Positions 34,330 to 44,950 of a stretch of 64,000 nt of DNA are shown one piece after another. The stretch lies in contig CM028129.1 of assembly GCA_016271365.2 (NCBI GenBank), forward strand, positions 842,784,001 to 842,848,000. The letters are read 5' to 3'. The notes under the pieces were generated by a model. The model was not told the DNA's origin. It made no database searches and saw only the letters and a list, made by a program, of their open reading frames with translations. The DNA comes from Neoceratodus forsteri (lineage: Eukaryota > Chordata > Ceratodontiformes > Ceratodontidae). The stretch's first letter is position 1. Every line of letters starts with the position of its first letter. The position numbers and the translations under genes are program-made.

Positions 34330-35262
34330 GGGGCAGTGCTGGGCCTGGTGCTTACTAACAGGGACAGCACTGCAGACATCAGAGTGGGCAGTCCCCTAGG
34401 TACCAGTGATCACCATACAGTGTGAGTCATTATAAGGACAGGAGTAGAGGCAAACCACATGAGGATGAAGGTCCTGGAGTGTAGGAATACAGATTTAAAA
34501 GAAATGGGAGACTGCCCGAGAAACTATGTTGGGGAGGATTGCCAGGAAGGGGTGGAGACATGTTGGGGAAAAATAAGGTAGTGTATAATTAAAGCAACCA
34601 ACTTCTGCTTGAAGGAGGTGAGCAAAAAGCAGAAGGAAAAATAGACCATTATGGTTCTCCAAGGAAGTGGCAAGTGTGGTGAAAGGGAAAAGGGTGCCAT
34701 TCAGGAGGTACAAGGAGATGCAGAGAGAGGAAAACAAGGAGATATACCAGGTAGGGCAGAAGGAATCAGGCAAGGTGGTTAGGGGAGCAAAGGCATGAAC
34801 AGAAGAAATGAGTGCCAAAGGGTCACTATAAGTGATAAGACTTTCTTCAGGTACATAAGTGAGAAGAGGAAAGCAAGGGGAGGGATAGTAAGGATTAGAA
34901 GGGTGGAAGGGGGAGATTGTCAAAGGGGACCAAGAAAAAGCTGACTTCTTAAACAGGTACTTCTGCTCAGTCTTCGTAGTGGAGGGAGGAAGGGACATTC
35001 TACCAGGGAGATGCTGGAATGGGGGAAGGGGATGTGGACACAAGTCTATTTTCAGAGGAAATAGTCTTGAAAGGAATTAGAGCCCTGAAGATTTTCAAGG
35101 CTATGGGACTGGATGGAATAAACCACAGGGTTCTAAAAGAACTCAGGGAGGTGCTAGCTGCCCCACTGATAGCGTTGTTGAACAGCACATTGGGAAAGAG
35201 AAATGGTTCCAGAGGACTGGAGAAGGGTTGATATGGTCCTTCTACATAAGAGTGGTAGCAGA
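34330..35262 (+). pseudogene. CR1-group LINE, endonuclease end to RT start (first part)
   Basis: TNRDSTADIRVGSPLGTSDHH is the C-terminal block of the AP-type endonuclease in CR1-like LINEs. It is followed by the linker and, near 35060-35262, by the RT start (GIRALKIFKAMGLDGINHRVLKEL and WRRVDMVLLHKSGS). Several stops are present. The reading stops at 35262 and resumes at about 35913 with NYRPVSLMSVVGKLME. Confidence 0.7.
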
Positions 35263-35267
35263 GAGGC

Positions 35268-35912
35268 CAGCCCACTGTTGTCACAGTAGCGCTACTGCTT
35301 GCAACGCCAATGACCCAGGATCAGAAGCAATCGCAGGAGTCAGAGGGTTAGCAGGGATAGGATGATTGAACATCCCAAGGACTGCTCTCCTCCTCCGGGG
35401 GAGGGAGGGAGGGAATGTCATTGGCACAGTACTGACCCCTTGTGGAGGCCGGGGTTCCAACTGCTGGGGCTGTCTTGGGCTGGAGGTGTGGCAGACATTG
35501 TGTGTCTGTGGGCTCCCACAAGTGGTGAAAATAAATTCAACAGTGGTTGATAAGTGCTGTTTGCATTTCCCTCTATTTTCTTTGGAAGGGTGCTACCATT
35601 TGGAGAGACTGCATAACTGCATGCCATGCCTCCCTGGGGAGAAAAATAGAAAATCCCCAGCCTGCAAGATGACGCCTCTATCCTTGCAGGCCCTGCACCC
35701 GCTTACTAGGCTCTCCAGTCACATCCGAGCTAAACTGCTCCTGGGTTGGCAGGGGCCACCCAGGAGGCTCCGCCACTGGGGATAAACCATGGGGCACAGT
35801 GGACCAGTCAGTTAAGTCCCAGAGATGGTGGGATGATGGGGCTGGAGGAGAGGAAGACTGGGACAGGCTGGGTGTGGGGAATAAAGCATACTAAATAAAA
35901 AACAAACAAAAA
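35268..35912 (+). mobile_element. Long polyadenylated SINE-like insertion in CR1
   Basis: The CR1 reading frame is interrupted exactly here. The insert ends with AATAAA-containing A-rich sequence (about 35880-35915). GCAGAGAGG on the left and GCAGGGAGG on the right look like imperfect target duplications. An internal segment around 35360-35410 (ATGATTGAACATCC, GGACTGCTCTCC, GGGGGAGGG) matches the elements at 44465-44950 and 62077-62746. Open frames 35362-35785 are shadows. Confidence 0.65.
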
Positions 35913-36292
35913 AAACTGGCAGGGAGGAAGCTAACAACTATAGGCCAGTCAGTCTTATGTCAGTGGTGGGAAAATTAATGGAAAGAAAGACTGGTAGAGC
36001 ATCTTGAATCCAATTGGCTGCAAGGCCACAGCTGCACAGATTCATGGGGGAAGGTCATGCCAAACAAATTTGATACATTTCTTTGACTTGGTGACCAGGG
36101 ATATAGATCATGGGAGTGCTGTGGACATGATCTATCTGGACTTAAGCAAAGCCTTCAAAACTGTGCTGCATAGGAGGCTGCTAAAGATGTTGACCAGCCT
36201 AGGAGTGGGATCCATGGTGGTGACCTGGGTTAGGAACTGGTTGACGGATAGGAGATAGACTGGTGGGTAATAGCACTTACTCTATTGATCAA
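35913..36292 (+). pseudogene. CR1-group LINE, RT fingers/palm (second part)
   Basis: The frame continues with NNYRPVSLMSVVGKLMERK, then GGRSCQTNLIHFFDLVTRDIDHGSAVDMIYLDLSKAFKTVLHRRLL (here in two pieces) and VTWVRNWLTDRR at about 36258. DLSKAF carries the first catalytic aspartate. It breaks at GATCA near 36288, where another LINE end is inserted, and resumes near 36826. Confidence 0.75.
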
Positions 36293-36825
36293 GTTCAAGT
36301 TCAAGTTTATTGCAGGAAAAAACTCAGTTGAGCAAGCTCATTCACAAGGAGGTCCTGAGTCATATACACATAAATATCACTATTACATGGACAGGAACAT
36401 TTGAATGTAGAATAAACGAAGTGTATACATATAGTATAATACAAAGTGTATACATATAATACAAGAGATAAACAAAATAGAAAAAAAAACCTTATACTAT
36501 TTAGGCAAATTATATTCCGGCTTAGTGAGTAGGACAGTTGGTACACAGATACTTGGCTTAGAGTTAGGGGGGGCCTAGTAGCAACTGCAGATATCTTTTA
36601 TTTTAGAAACAGCTAGTGTTTTGTAGGAATTAATTGAGACAATACTGGTTAGCTTCAGCATGGCTTGTAGTCGGTTCCAAATGTTAGGGAGGGCATATGA
36701 AACAGCTCGTTGGCCAAAAGTAGTACGCGTCCTAGGAACGTCTAGTAAGATATAGTCAGATTTCCTTAGGGAGTATGCACTATGTGAGATGCATATGAAA
36801 GATTTTAAGTAGTCAGGCGTTAAGG
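36293..36825 (-). mobile_element. 5'-truncated LINE 3' end, minus strand
   Basis: On the minus strand the insert reads a LINE C-terminus (FGQRAVSYALPNIWNRLQ) and then a short 3' UTR ending in AATAAACTTGAACTTGAAC. GATCA occurs at both edges (about 36287 and 36827), which fits a short target duplication. It interrupts the CR1 palm region. The clade is probably CR1/L2-like, not resolved. Confidence 0.6.
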
Positions 36826-37092
36826 ATCAGAAAGTGACCAGTGGAGTATCATACCTCAGGGCTTGGTACTGGGACCAGCCCTCTTCAGTGTCTTTTTAGG
36901 GAACATTGCAGAACAACTGGAAGGGAAAGTATATCTTTTTGCAGTTGACACCAAAATCTGCAATAGGGTGGACACTCAGGAGGGAGTGTGTATTAGAAAA
37001 GAAGCAGGGATGCACAGGGATCTTTAGTTGCAGAACACGCAGGGAACATCTGAGCAGATAGGGTGGGCCAAGCAGTTCTTTTCTGCCAACAA
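36826..37092 (+). pseudogene. CR1-group LINE, RT catalytic part (third part)
   Basis: The reading resumes with a degenerate [13 protein letters not shown] block (IIPQGLVLGPALFSVFLGNIAEQLEG), then FAVDTKICNRVDTQEG where FADDTKLG is usual, so the second catalytic aspartate is lost. It ends near 37090. This is the third piece of the CR1 copy starting at 34330. Confidence 0.7.
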
Positions 37093-37404
37093 ATTCTCTG
37101 TCTCTCATGTTTCTATGTTGCTGAGGTTCACATAGACTATGTCTATGACTGCCTCTGTCCACAGCCCTGGTCACCCCCACAAAGAAGAGGATCAGGTTAG
37201 TTTGGCCCTGATAAAGCAATGCTGGTAGGGGGTTAAGAATCTTGACCTCAGTCATGTAACTCATTATTTTGTTCTTGATAATGGATTTCAAGATCTTACG
37301 CAGCACTGATGTCATACTGACTGGTCCATAGCTATCAGGGTTCCTTCCTTGCCCTATTCTTGAAGACGGGGCAACATGAGCCACTTTCCAGTCCTCCTGT
37401 ACCA
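37093..37404 (-). pseudogene. CR1-group LINE fragment, RT N-terminal part
   Basis: The minus translation reads WKVAHVAPSSRIGQG..SYGPVSMTSVLRKILKSIIKNKIMSYM, the block that precedes the palm in CR1-group LINEs. It ends abruptly near 37400 where the tail of the L2 LINE begins, so that element probably inserted here. Confidence 0.7.
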
Positions 37405-37969
37405 TTTTTTTTTATTTTAAAATTTGTTGACCGGGAAAGGCGCACTGAGCCTGGGCTCATTTCCAGGTGTGACCCGGGTACTGAGAAGTACATAGAAGTT
37501 ACAGAACAGAAATTAGTACAACAATACATTTAAGTCCACTACAGGCCGGACTTGTACAAAGAGTGCTGGTGACAGGCAGTAGCTAAACATACAGTGCTTG
37601 CAAAAATAGGAGCAACTTTGTTTTAACAATATGTTGAATGCAGATCTACAGGAGTAGTACAGTAGTGATGGAGGTAATATGAAATAACCTGAGGTAAAGA
37701 CATGGGCAGACAATCGTCCGGCTAGGGAATTCAGAGGGAGCTGTACAGGGACCTACGTAGGGGCGGGTCACTGAATGCACTTAGGGCAAGGTATAGCTGG
37801 GAGGAGTCTGAGGAGTCATCTAAAATCTGGGATGGAAGAGGCCTGGTGAGTGATGGGTGGGAGGCTGTTCCATAGGTAGGGAAGACAGTAAGAGAAGGTG
37901 GTTTGGCCGGAGGCAGTGAGAGGTGAGGGAGGTTGAATGTGCGAGCATCTCTGTGGTGGAGGGAGTAGC

Positions 37970-39487
37970 CTAGGGCGTTAGCTGGCTCGAGGTGGGAGGT
38001 GAGGTAGGAGATAGGGAGCCCAACCAGTATTTAGCTATGAGGGAGGCGCTATGGATGGTTCCCCTGTGTGAGAGCAGGGCCAGGGAGAGAGAGGAATATA
38101 GGGTGCAATGTTGAGTAAGTGGAGGGGAGGCAGTGGCAAAACGACAGAATGCGTTTAGTAGGATGGCGAGTTTGGAGAGGGATGAGGTTGGTGCAGTGCA
38201 ATATATGATGTCTGCATAGTCTAGTATTAGTAGGATAGTTTTCTGTATGATTTCACTGCGGGCGGGAAGGGGAAGACTGTCTTTGTGTCGATAGAGGATG
38301 GCAAGTTTAGGCTGGAGTTTGGAACAGGTGACCTCTATGTGAGTAGAGAAATTTAGGTGATTGTTGAGCCAGACTCCTAGGTATTTGAACGTGGGGACAA
38401 GATCTAGGAGAGAGCCAGCCAGGGTGGAGAGGGAAGAGAGCTTTTTTCTAGATCCGAAGACCATGGTGACTGTCTTTTTGTCATTTAGTTTAAGCTGATT
38501 TTTCAGGTACCAGACTTGTACTCTATTGAAGTCGGTTTGGAGACCCGGGAGGACACTGTTGTGTGAGGGACCAGAGGAAAAAATGATTGCATCATTAGCA
38601 TACAGATGCACATTAGCTGTGAGGCAAGCAGAGGAGAGGTCATTTATAAATAAGGAGAATAGGATGGGGACAAGGATTGAACCTTGAGGGATGCCAGAGA
38701 GGATGGGAAGGGGGGAAGAGGGTATCCCCTATTTGAAAAGATTGCTGTCTATCCTGAAGGTAAGAGTGGAACCAGTTTATGGTGGGTTGGGCGAAGCCAA
38801 AGAGGCTGAGTTTTTGGAGCAACAGGGTGTGGGAGATGGAGTCAAAAGCTTTTGCCAGATCGATAAAAATGGCGGTGGTGGTCAGACCTCTGTCTATAGT
38901 TGATAGGATAGAGTCTGTAACACTCAGCAAGGTGGTGATGGTGGAGTGGTGCTTTCTAAAGCCTGACTGATAGGGGGAGAGGGAGACATTTAAGGAGAGA
39001 AAGTCCGACAGTTTAGACAGGGTGAGGGATTCTTGGATTTTGGCGAGAGAGGGAAAGAGCGAGATGGGCCTGTAATTTCCCCTTGAGGAGGGGTCGCTGC
39101 CTTTGTACAGAGGTAGGATCCTGGCTGATTTCCATGCCGATGAGACTGTGGCAGTGGAGAGGGAAAGGTTTAATATGTGTGTTAGAGGTGCTGTGATAGC
39201 TGAGGCCAAGATGCGGAGAAGTCTGGGGTACAATCTGTCAGGACTGGTTTTGGCCTGGTCGAGAGAGATGATTGCATTGTAGGCTTCTTGGGTTGTGAAA
39301 GGAGGAAGGAGGAAACCATGGGAAGGGGAGAACGTTCAGTTTGGTCAGGTGTAGTTGAGAGAGATACGGGTAGGGTGCATGAGACAAAAAACGAGTTGAA
39401 AGTATCAGCTACAGAGACAGGATCAGAAACACATCTGCCATCAATGTTAAGGACAGGGCAGGACTGCTTGGAAGGGGGTTTGATCAA
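37970..39487 (-). pseudogene. L2 LINE reverse transcriptase and C-terminal part
   Basis: Three minus frames carry it: 39487-39182 (linker), 39233-38640 (LTHILNLSLST, WKSARILPLYKGSDPSSRGNYRPISL in pieces, then AIFIDLAKAFDSISHTLL and a WFHSYLQDRQQSF segment) and 38611-37970 (catalytic box, then FGSRKK, LGVWLNNHLNFSTHI and the C-terminal region). The catalytic YADD is changed to YAND at 38591-38602, so the enzyme would be inactive even with frames repaired. Confidence 0.8.
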
Positions 39488-39495
39488 GGAGTTGA

Positions 39496-40480
39496 TTACC
39501 TTCCAGAAGGACGAAGGGGAGTTTTGGTGCTGGGTGAGTTGTGCTTGAAAGTAGGAAGATTTAGATTTCCAGATAGCTGAGGTGCACTTGTTTCTGAGGT
39601 GCTTGTAGGATTGGAGGTCGCGAATGGACTGGGTGGTTTTGTGTAGTTCCCATGCCTTATCCCTGACTCAGCACAGGGCGATGAGGTCGGAAGTAATCCA
39701 GGGGTGGTGTGCCTTTTTACTCTAATTTTCCTGAGGGGGGCATGGAGGTCCCAAGTACATTGGAAGGTGTCACAGAAATGTAATAGGGCAGTTCCAACGT
39801 CTGGTGCGGAAAAGACTGGACACCAATCTGCGTGTGTCAGGTCATGCTGCAGGGCAGGTTCGTTTAGGAGGTGAAGTGGGCGGGACAGGATAAATTTGGG
39901 GTGTGAGTGAGGGGCCCGAATTTTGCCTATGCAGTAAGTGGCACAGTGGTCACTGAAAGCATCGGAGAGGGTGCCAGCTGAGGAGATCCTGTGAGGATGG
40001 GAGGATAAGATCCAGTCCAGTAGTGTGTGATTTGAGGACCGGTGGTTAAGGCAGGTTGGTTCCTGGATTAGCTGGGAAAGGTTTAGAGCTTCATCCCTTA
40101 GTGCAGTGGGTTTTGCGGAGGGGGAGAGCCAGTCGAGATTGAAATCGCCTAATAATACAAGTTCCCCATTTGAGGTTTTAGTGGAAATTTCTGAGATGGC
40201 TTTGACCAGGGAGTCGGGGGATGTCTTTGGTGGGGCATATAGAGCCCCTATATAAAGGGGATTTGATGATGGAAAGGTGATGTGCTCAACAATGGTTTCG
40301 TGGGAGGAGGGGCAGGACTCTCTGAATATGATGGAGTAAGGGATGGAGTCCCTGATGTACAGAGCAACCCCCACCACCTCGCTTACCACAATCTTGGCAG
40401 GAGAGGCCATAGTTAGGGATAGACAATTGTGGGGGGATTTTGGGAGAGAGTCAAGTTTCTGTGATGCAGAGTATGTCCGG
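39496..40480 (-). pseudogene. L2 LINE AP-like endonuclease
   Basis: The open frame 40410-39496 has VALYIRDSIPYSIIF, LGDFNLDWLSPS (metal-binding GDFN), LLDWILSSHPHRISSAGTLSDAFSDHC (catalytic SDH). These are the L2-clade endonuclease blocks in order. The N-terminal CITETW segment is read just upstream near 40455. The enzyme nicks target DNA for target-primed reverse transcription. The frame continues past the domain into the linker and then shifts at about 39490. Confidence 0.8.
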
Positions 40481-41109
40481 GTTGTGCTGGGTGACCCAAG
40501 TGGAGAGGGTGTCCAATTTGGGGAGGAGGCTCATAATGTTGAGGTGGAATATGTGAAGACCCTTGGGGAGAGAGGAAGAGGGCAGGCTGGAACAGGGTGG
40601 AGGTGCAGACGAGGATTTGTTTGGCGGTGAGGGGCCAGGGTTAGGGTGAACAGCACCTGCCAGGAGCAGTAAAAGAGATAGGGTGTGAAAAGGGGATTGC
40701 TTTTGTCTGCCATGGCTTCGCTTAGAGGGAAGAGCTCAGAGGTTTAGGCACCAGAGGAGAGCTTCCAGGTTTAAGTAGTGCGAGTGTAGCACTGCTGGGT
40801 GAATTTAAGGGGACGGTTGGAGGGGCTGGTTTAGGGGGAGGGAAGAGGGAAGGAATTGACAAGGGCTGAGGGGAGGCAATACGATTGGGGTGGATGAGGC
40901 ATGGGTGGTAATGGGTGGCTCTTGGGACATGGCAAGGAAGAAGAGTGAGTGGAGGGGGAGGAGGGGGTTCACCAAAGGGGTGACTGGAGAGAAGGTATGT
41001 GGGAGGAGAGCAAAGTGGAAATATTATGAGGAGGCACAGTAGCAGGTACAGCAGCATTGTGGCTTAAAAGAGGCAGGAGTATAACTGGGTAAAACTGGGT
41101 TTAGACCTG

Positions 41110-42095
41110 AGATTTGTAACAGTAGCGATCTCTAGTGGCCAACCAAGATAACTTGCTAATGGAAAATCCGACTGATTGGTTTTGGACAATCACCTGATTT
41201 ACAGACACTGCTATATATTGAAATGTTGACCAAGGGTAGTGGTGGGGGCGGTGGGGAGCCAATGCAGAGCGTCGGCGGGGTAACCCATCCTTTGTTTGAA
41301 AATAAAGGGTGCCATGGAGTCCTCACGGTGCGGAGATCCGCCGATCAACTCAGACCTGATTCTGGGCTTCTGTGGGGGAGGGTTTCCTTCGACTGCCCTT
41401 GCGACTTTGGGGGAGCCGCCAAAAAGGGACTGCACTGTGGAGGAGGAAAGAGGGACAAATTAACCACAGGTAAGAGAAAGGAGGGGCTAGAAGACAAAAG
41501 CTGGGGGAGGACATACACTAGACTCAGGTTTCAGTGGCCAACACGCAGGCAGCTGAATTGATTTTAAAATACAGTGTGCAAGCAGGCAGTCTTGCAGGAT
41601 AAATTGAAATACAGCTTTAGTATTCAGTGGCTGTAGGTGCCGAGACCGAGTCTGGCATTAAAATCAGGATGCATTTAACAACAGTTAACTTAAGGCACTA
41701 CAAATAAGCAGCTTTGAGAGTAAATAGCAGACTTAATTAACTAGAAAAGGGAGAGAAAAACACTGTCTACAGTCTGATTTTGGTGGTGTAAAATCTATCG
41801 TCACTGCTGTGTCTAGACTGAAATTTGTTTAAAGGTGCTCAATCTCCCTTCCTTTAACCCGTCCTTTGTTTGAAAATAAAGGGTGCCAAGGAGTCCTCAC
41901 AGTGCATGGAGCTACTCAAGATCGAATTTGTACCTGATTGTGGGCTTCTGTGGGGGAGGGCTTCCTTCGCTGGCCCTCATGACCCTGGGGAGCCGCCGAA
42001 AAGGGACTGCACTGATTGTGGGCTTCTGTGGGGGAGGGCTTCCTTCGCTGGCCCTCGTGACCCTGGGAGAGCTGCTGAAAAGTACCATATCTGCA
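41110..42095 (+). repeat. Duplicated LTR-like blocks with 78-bp tandem repeat
   Basis: A block of ~157 bp (41283-41440, containing AAAATAAAGGGTGCC) recurs 574 bp downstream at 41857-42013. Its end (GATTGTGGGCTTCTGTGG) is repeated once more as a 78-bp tandem (41936-42013, 42014-42090). TGTAACAG at 41120, TATATATTG near 41213 and AATAAAG near 41301 would suit an LTR, with a possible splice donor (CAGGTAAGAG) near 41470. I do not recognise a family; no coding region is attached. Confidence 0.45.
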
Positions 42096-42470
42096 AAGAC
42101 AATCTCATGAAAGATTATTGCAAGTCACCCTGCCAAGTGTTTCTTTAGCTCTACTATGATCCAGGGGTGCATCACATCCACCCCTTGGGATTTGCTTGGC
42201 TTGATATTTACCAGACAATCAGCTACCAGGAAAGATGTGATATCCACAGGTGGAATCATAGCTTCCATTGATGTCATGTGCTCTCCCAATGAGCACCCTG
42301 GGCCCTTTGATGAATACCAGTATTCGTTCAGCAGCCCAGCCATTGCCCTGGTCTCTCGTACAGATTTCCTCCCTTTTACATTGTTCTTGGGCCTAATCCC
42401 CCCCCTTTACCTTTTTATTTCCCTTTATATACTGAAAAACATAGTTATCTATAGTCAGAATGAACTCTAG
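42096..42470 (-). pseudogene. CR1-group LINE fragment, RT start
   Basis: The minus translation reads MAGLLNEYWYSS, then ITSFLVADCLVNIKPSKSQG, VDVMHPWIIVELKKHLAG and LAIIFHE. These are the KSPGPDGIHP..LKEL..LA.PLAIIF blocks of CR1-group reverse transcriptases in degenerate form. Neither end of the element is present. Confidence 0.6.
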
Positions 42471-42641
42471 GTCAATCAAGTCAGCAGCACCCTTCCCTAT
42501 TTCATCTTAAAGGACCAATTTGTGCAAACATATAATTACATTCATTTATAGCGATGCCCTCAACTTCCCTACTAACCAGGGTAACCAGAGACTCCCTTGG
42601 TAAACAAAGTTTAGTCTAGGTTTACCTTGAAGGCCTATGCA

Positions 42642-44440
42642 TAGAGGTGTGCAAAAAAAAAAAAATTCTGCCAGTGGAATTTCTGCAAAAAGTCAGACTT
42701 TCTCTTCTGCAAAATTTCATAAATCATTTTGGCAACTTTCACGAAATTCTGTCTTAAAATGGCAGAATAAATGTACCAAGAGTGGGTTAATGTATTAAAC
42801 TGCAGGAAATAATTTCCGTAGAACTGATCACCGTCAGTGATCAGCTCTGTGGCTTTTTCCCCGCAGTTTAATATATTATTCCTCCCCCACCAATTCTCTC
42901 CCACTGCACCCCCATCCCCACTGATCGCTGGCCCCATATAAAGAAAAATACCTGGTGTCTAGTGGTCCCTTCCACTAGCCGATCACCAACCCCATATAAA
43001 AAAACAATCCCTGGTGTCTAATGGTTTCCTCCCACCTTCCGCCAATTGCTGGACCCAAGTAATAAAATCCCTCGTGTGCTGTGGTCACCCCCACCTGCTG
43101 ATTATGAGCTCAATGTAAAAAAAACAACATTTAACTAATTTTCCCTCATTGGTGTCTAGTGGACCCCCTCTATCCCCATCCCTTAGTAAAATATTTTCCT
43201 CATTCCTGGTGTCTAGTGGATCTCTCCTATCCTGTTGGGTGGTCCCCACCACCCCCCCCATCCAGACCCTGAGCAGCTGACCAGCACAGTCCTCCCTCTC
43301 TCCTCCCTAGCTGGCCACCCACTGAACTGTCAATGAATGAGTGCATGCTTGTGCAAGCATGCACTCATTCATTCACAATTCCTGCTCACTGGTAGTATCA
43401 GTAACTCTGTGGGGTGGCAGACAAGAGGGAAGGGCTGTTCTGATGGCCAACGGGGGGTCAGAATGGGGGGAAAATGGTGTGGTGGACCCCTCAGGGGTCC
43501 ACCATGCTGTCCACATATCCCAACCTTCCACCAGCCACTGGAACAGCCCTCTGCTCTTGTCTGCCGCCCCACAGAGTGTGATACTACCAGTGAGCAGCAG
43601 CTGAAATGTCAATGTCATTCATTGACAGCTCAATGGGTGGCCAGCCACAGAGGAGAGAGGAGGGTTATGATGGTCGCCTGTTCTAGGTCGGGATGGGGGA
43701 AGTGGGGTGGTGGGGGACTACCTGCTAGGGTGGGGTGGTGGGGAGTCCAATAGACACCAGAGAATGAAGAAAATAGTTTACTAAAGGGATTGGAGACAGG
43801 GAGGGGTTCCATTAGACACCAGGGAGAGAAAATTATAAAAAAAATTTTTTACATTGGGCCCTTAATTGGGGACCACTAGACTTCAGAGATTTTATTACTT
43901 GGGGCTGGCGACTGGGGGGCAAGAGGGGACCACTAGATACCAGGGATTTTTTTATATGGGGCTGGCGATCAGTGGTTGGGGGGACCACTAGACACCAGAG
44001 AATGTTATTTTTTTTTAAATGGGTCCGGCGATTGGCCAGTGGGGGAACCACTAGACACCAAATATTTTTTTTTAGTTGGGGTAGGGTAGCAATTGGTGGG
44101 TGGGGGGGCACTAGACACCAGAGGTTTCTTTTACATGGGGCCAACGATTGGCAGGTGGGGGGGCACAAAACACCTGGGGAATTTACAGGGGGCTGGCAAT
44201 AGGTGTGGGTGGGCTGTATTATGAAATAATACATTAAACTATGGATGTAATAAATTCTGAAGTTTAATGTATTATTCTGCAGTTCAGCCAAAAAAGTCGG
44301 CAGAACAGGGCGAAAATCTATGAAACACATTTATAAGATTCCAATCTCGCCACTGGCAGAAGTGCAGAAAATTTCACAAAATTTCCAAAATTTCATGAAA
44401 GTTCAGTGAAAGTGGAATTTGCAACTTTCTCACACCTCTA
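42642..44440. mobile_element. 1.8-kb inverted-repeat element with hAT-like termini
   Basis: It begins TAGAGGTGTG (42642-42651) and ends CACACCTCTA (44431-44440). The two arms pair imperfectly along ~850 bp; the centre is near 43494 (GGACCCCTCAGGGGTCC). Inner pairs include CTCTGTGGGGTGGCAGACAAG and its complement near 43553-43575. Each arm holds a run of ~50-60-bp units built on CTGGTGTCTAGTGG and CCCCATATAAAAA. The 8-base flanks CCTATGCA and TCTGTGCT match at five positions. It encodes nothing recognisable. hAT assignment is from terminus form. Confidence 0.7.
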
Positions 44441-44464
44441 TCTGTGCTGTGTTCATATTATCCA

Positions 44465-44950
44465 TATAGATTTTTATCCCCCCAGATGGCAGGTGGCTAT
44501 GGCCCTCTCTTGGAGGGACTCATCCTCCATGCCCGAGCATCCCTTCCTGACTGACCCCATAATTCCCCCGTGGCTTGCCCACCATGATGGGGCCAGGGAG
44601 GGAGCATCAACTGCCCCCAAACAGATCATAATCCAGAAGTTGGGGCAGTCACGGGATACGTTAGGCCATCATGGAGCTCTTTTTTATGTTTTCTCCCGTC
44701 CCCCCTCCCCACCAACAAAAGGACACCAGTTACGTGCCTCCCGACCCGTATTGCCCTCCAGCCACTGCCATAGGGCAGTCAATGAGTGGGATGACAGGAC
44801 CTCCCTCCCCTGAGAGAGAAAAGCAGTCCTCCGGATGCTCAATCCTCTCTCACCCCTGACGACCCCCAGTGATCTGGGCTCGTTTCTGAATCCGGGTCGC
44901 CGGCATGGCGTGAGGTGTAGTGACCAGCATCTCAACCTCCAGCACCACCT
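44465..44950 (-). mobile_element. Long SINE-like element, minus-strand copy
   Basis: On the minus strand it begins near 44950 with GCCAGCCAGGTGGTGCTGG and continues GGTTGAGATGCTGG, GGCGACCCGGATTC, GAGAGGATTGAGCATCC and GGAGGACTGCTTTTC. The same landmarks in order occur at 62077-62746 and in the insert at 35268. ATTCATATCTATGG on the right and TTCATATTATCCATA on the left could be decayed target duplications. Open frames within are shadows. Confidence 0.6.

Larger units (their letters stand above)
37405..41060 (-). mobile_element. L2-clade LINE, near full length
   Basis: On the minus strand the order is proline-rich leader (41057-40720), AP-like endonuclease, RT, C-terminal part and a ~550-base 3' UTR ending CGGTCAACAAATTTTAAAAT and an A-run near 37405. 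Several frameshifts separate the blocks. The end resembles the tail of the V-SINE-like SINE at 2500-2940. The wording of the endonuclease and RT (FNLDWLSP, PLTHILNLSLST) is that of L2-clade elements. Confidence 0.8.

Noticed and set aside
35362..35785. Open frames of 62 and 139 codons
   Set aside because: They fall inside the polyadenylated insertion in the CR1 LINE and have no recognisable domain.
38691..38970. Plus-strand frames of 70 and 63 codons
   Set aside because: They are the antisense of the L2 reverse transcriptase.
43337..44330. Several long frames on both strands
   Set aside because: They arise from the repetitive GC-rich arms of the inverted-repeat element.
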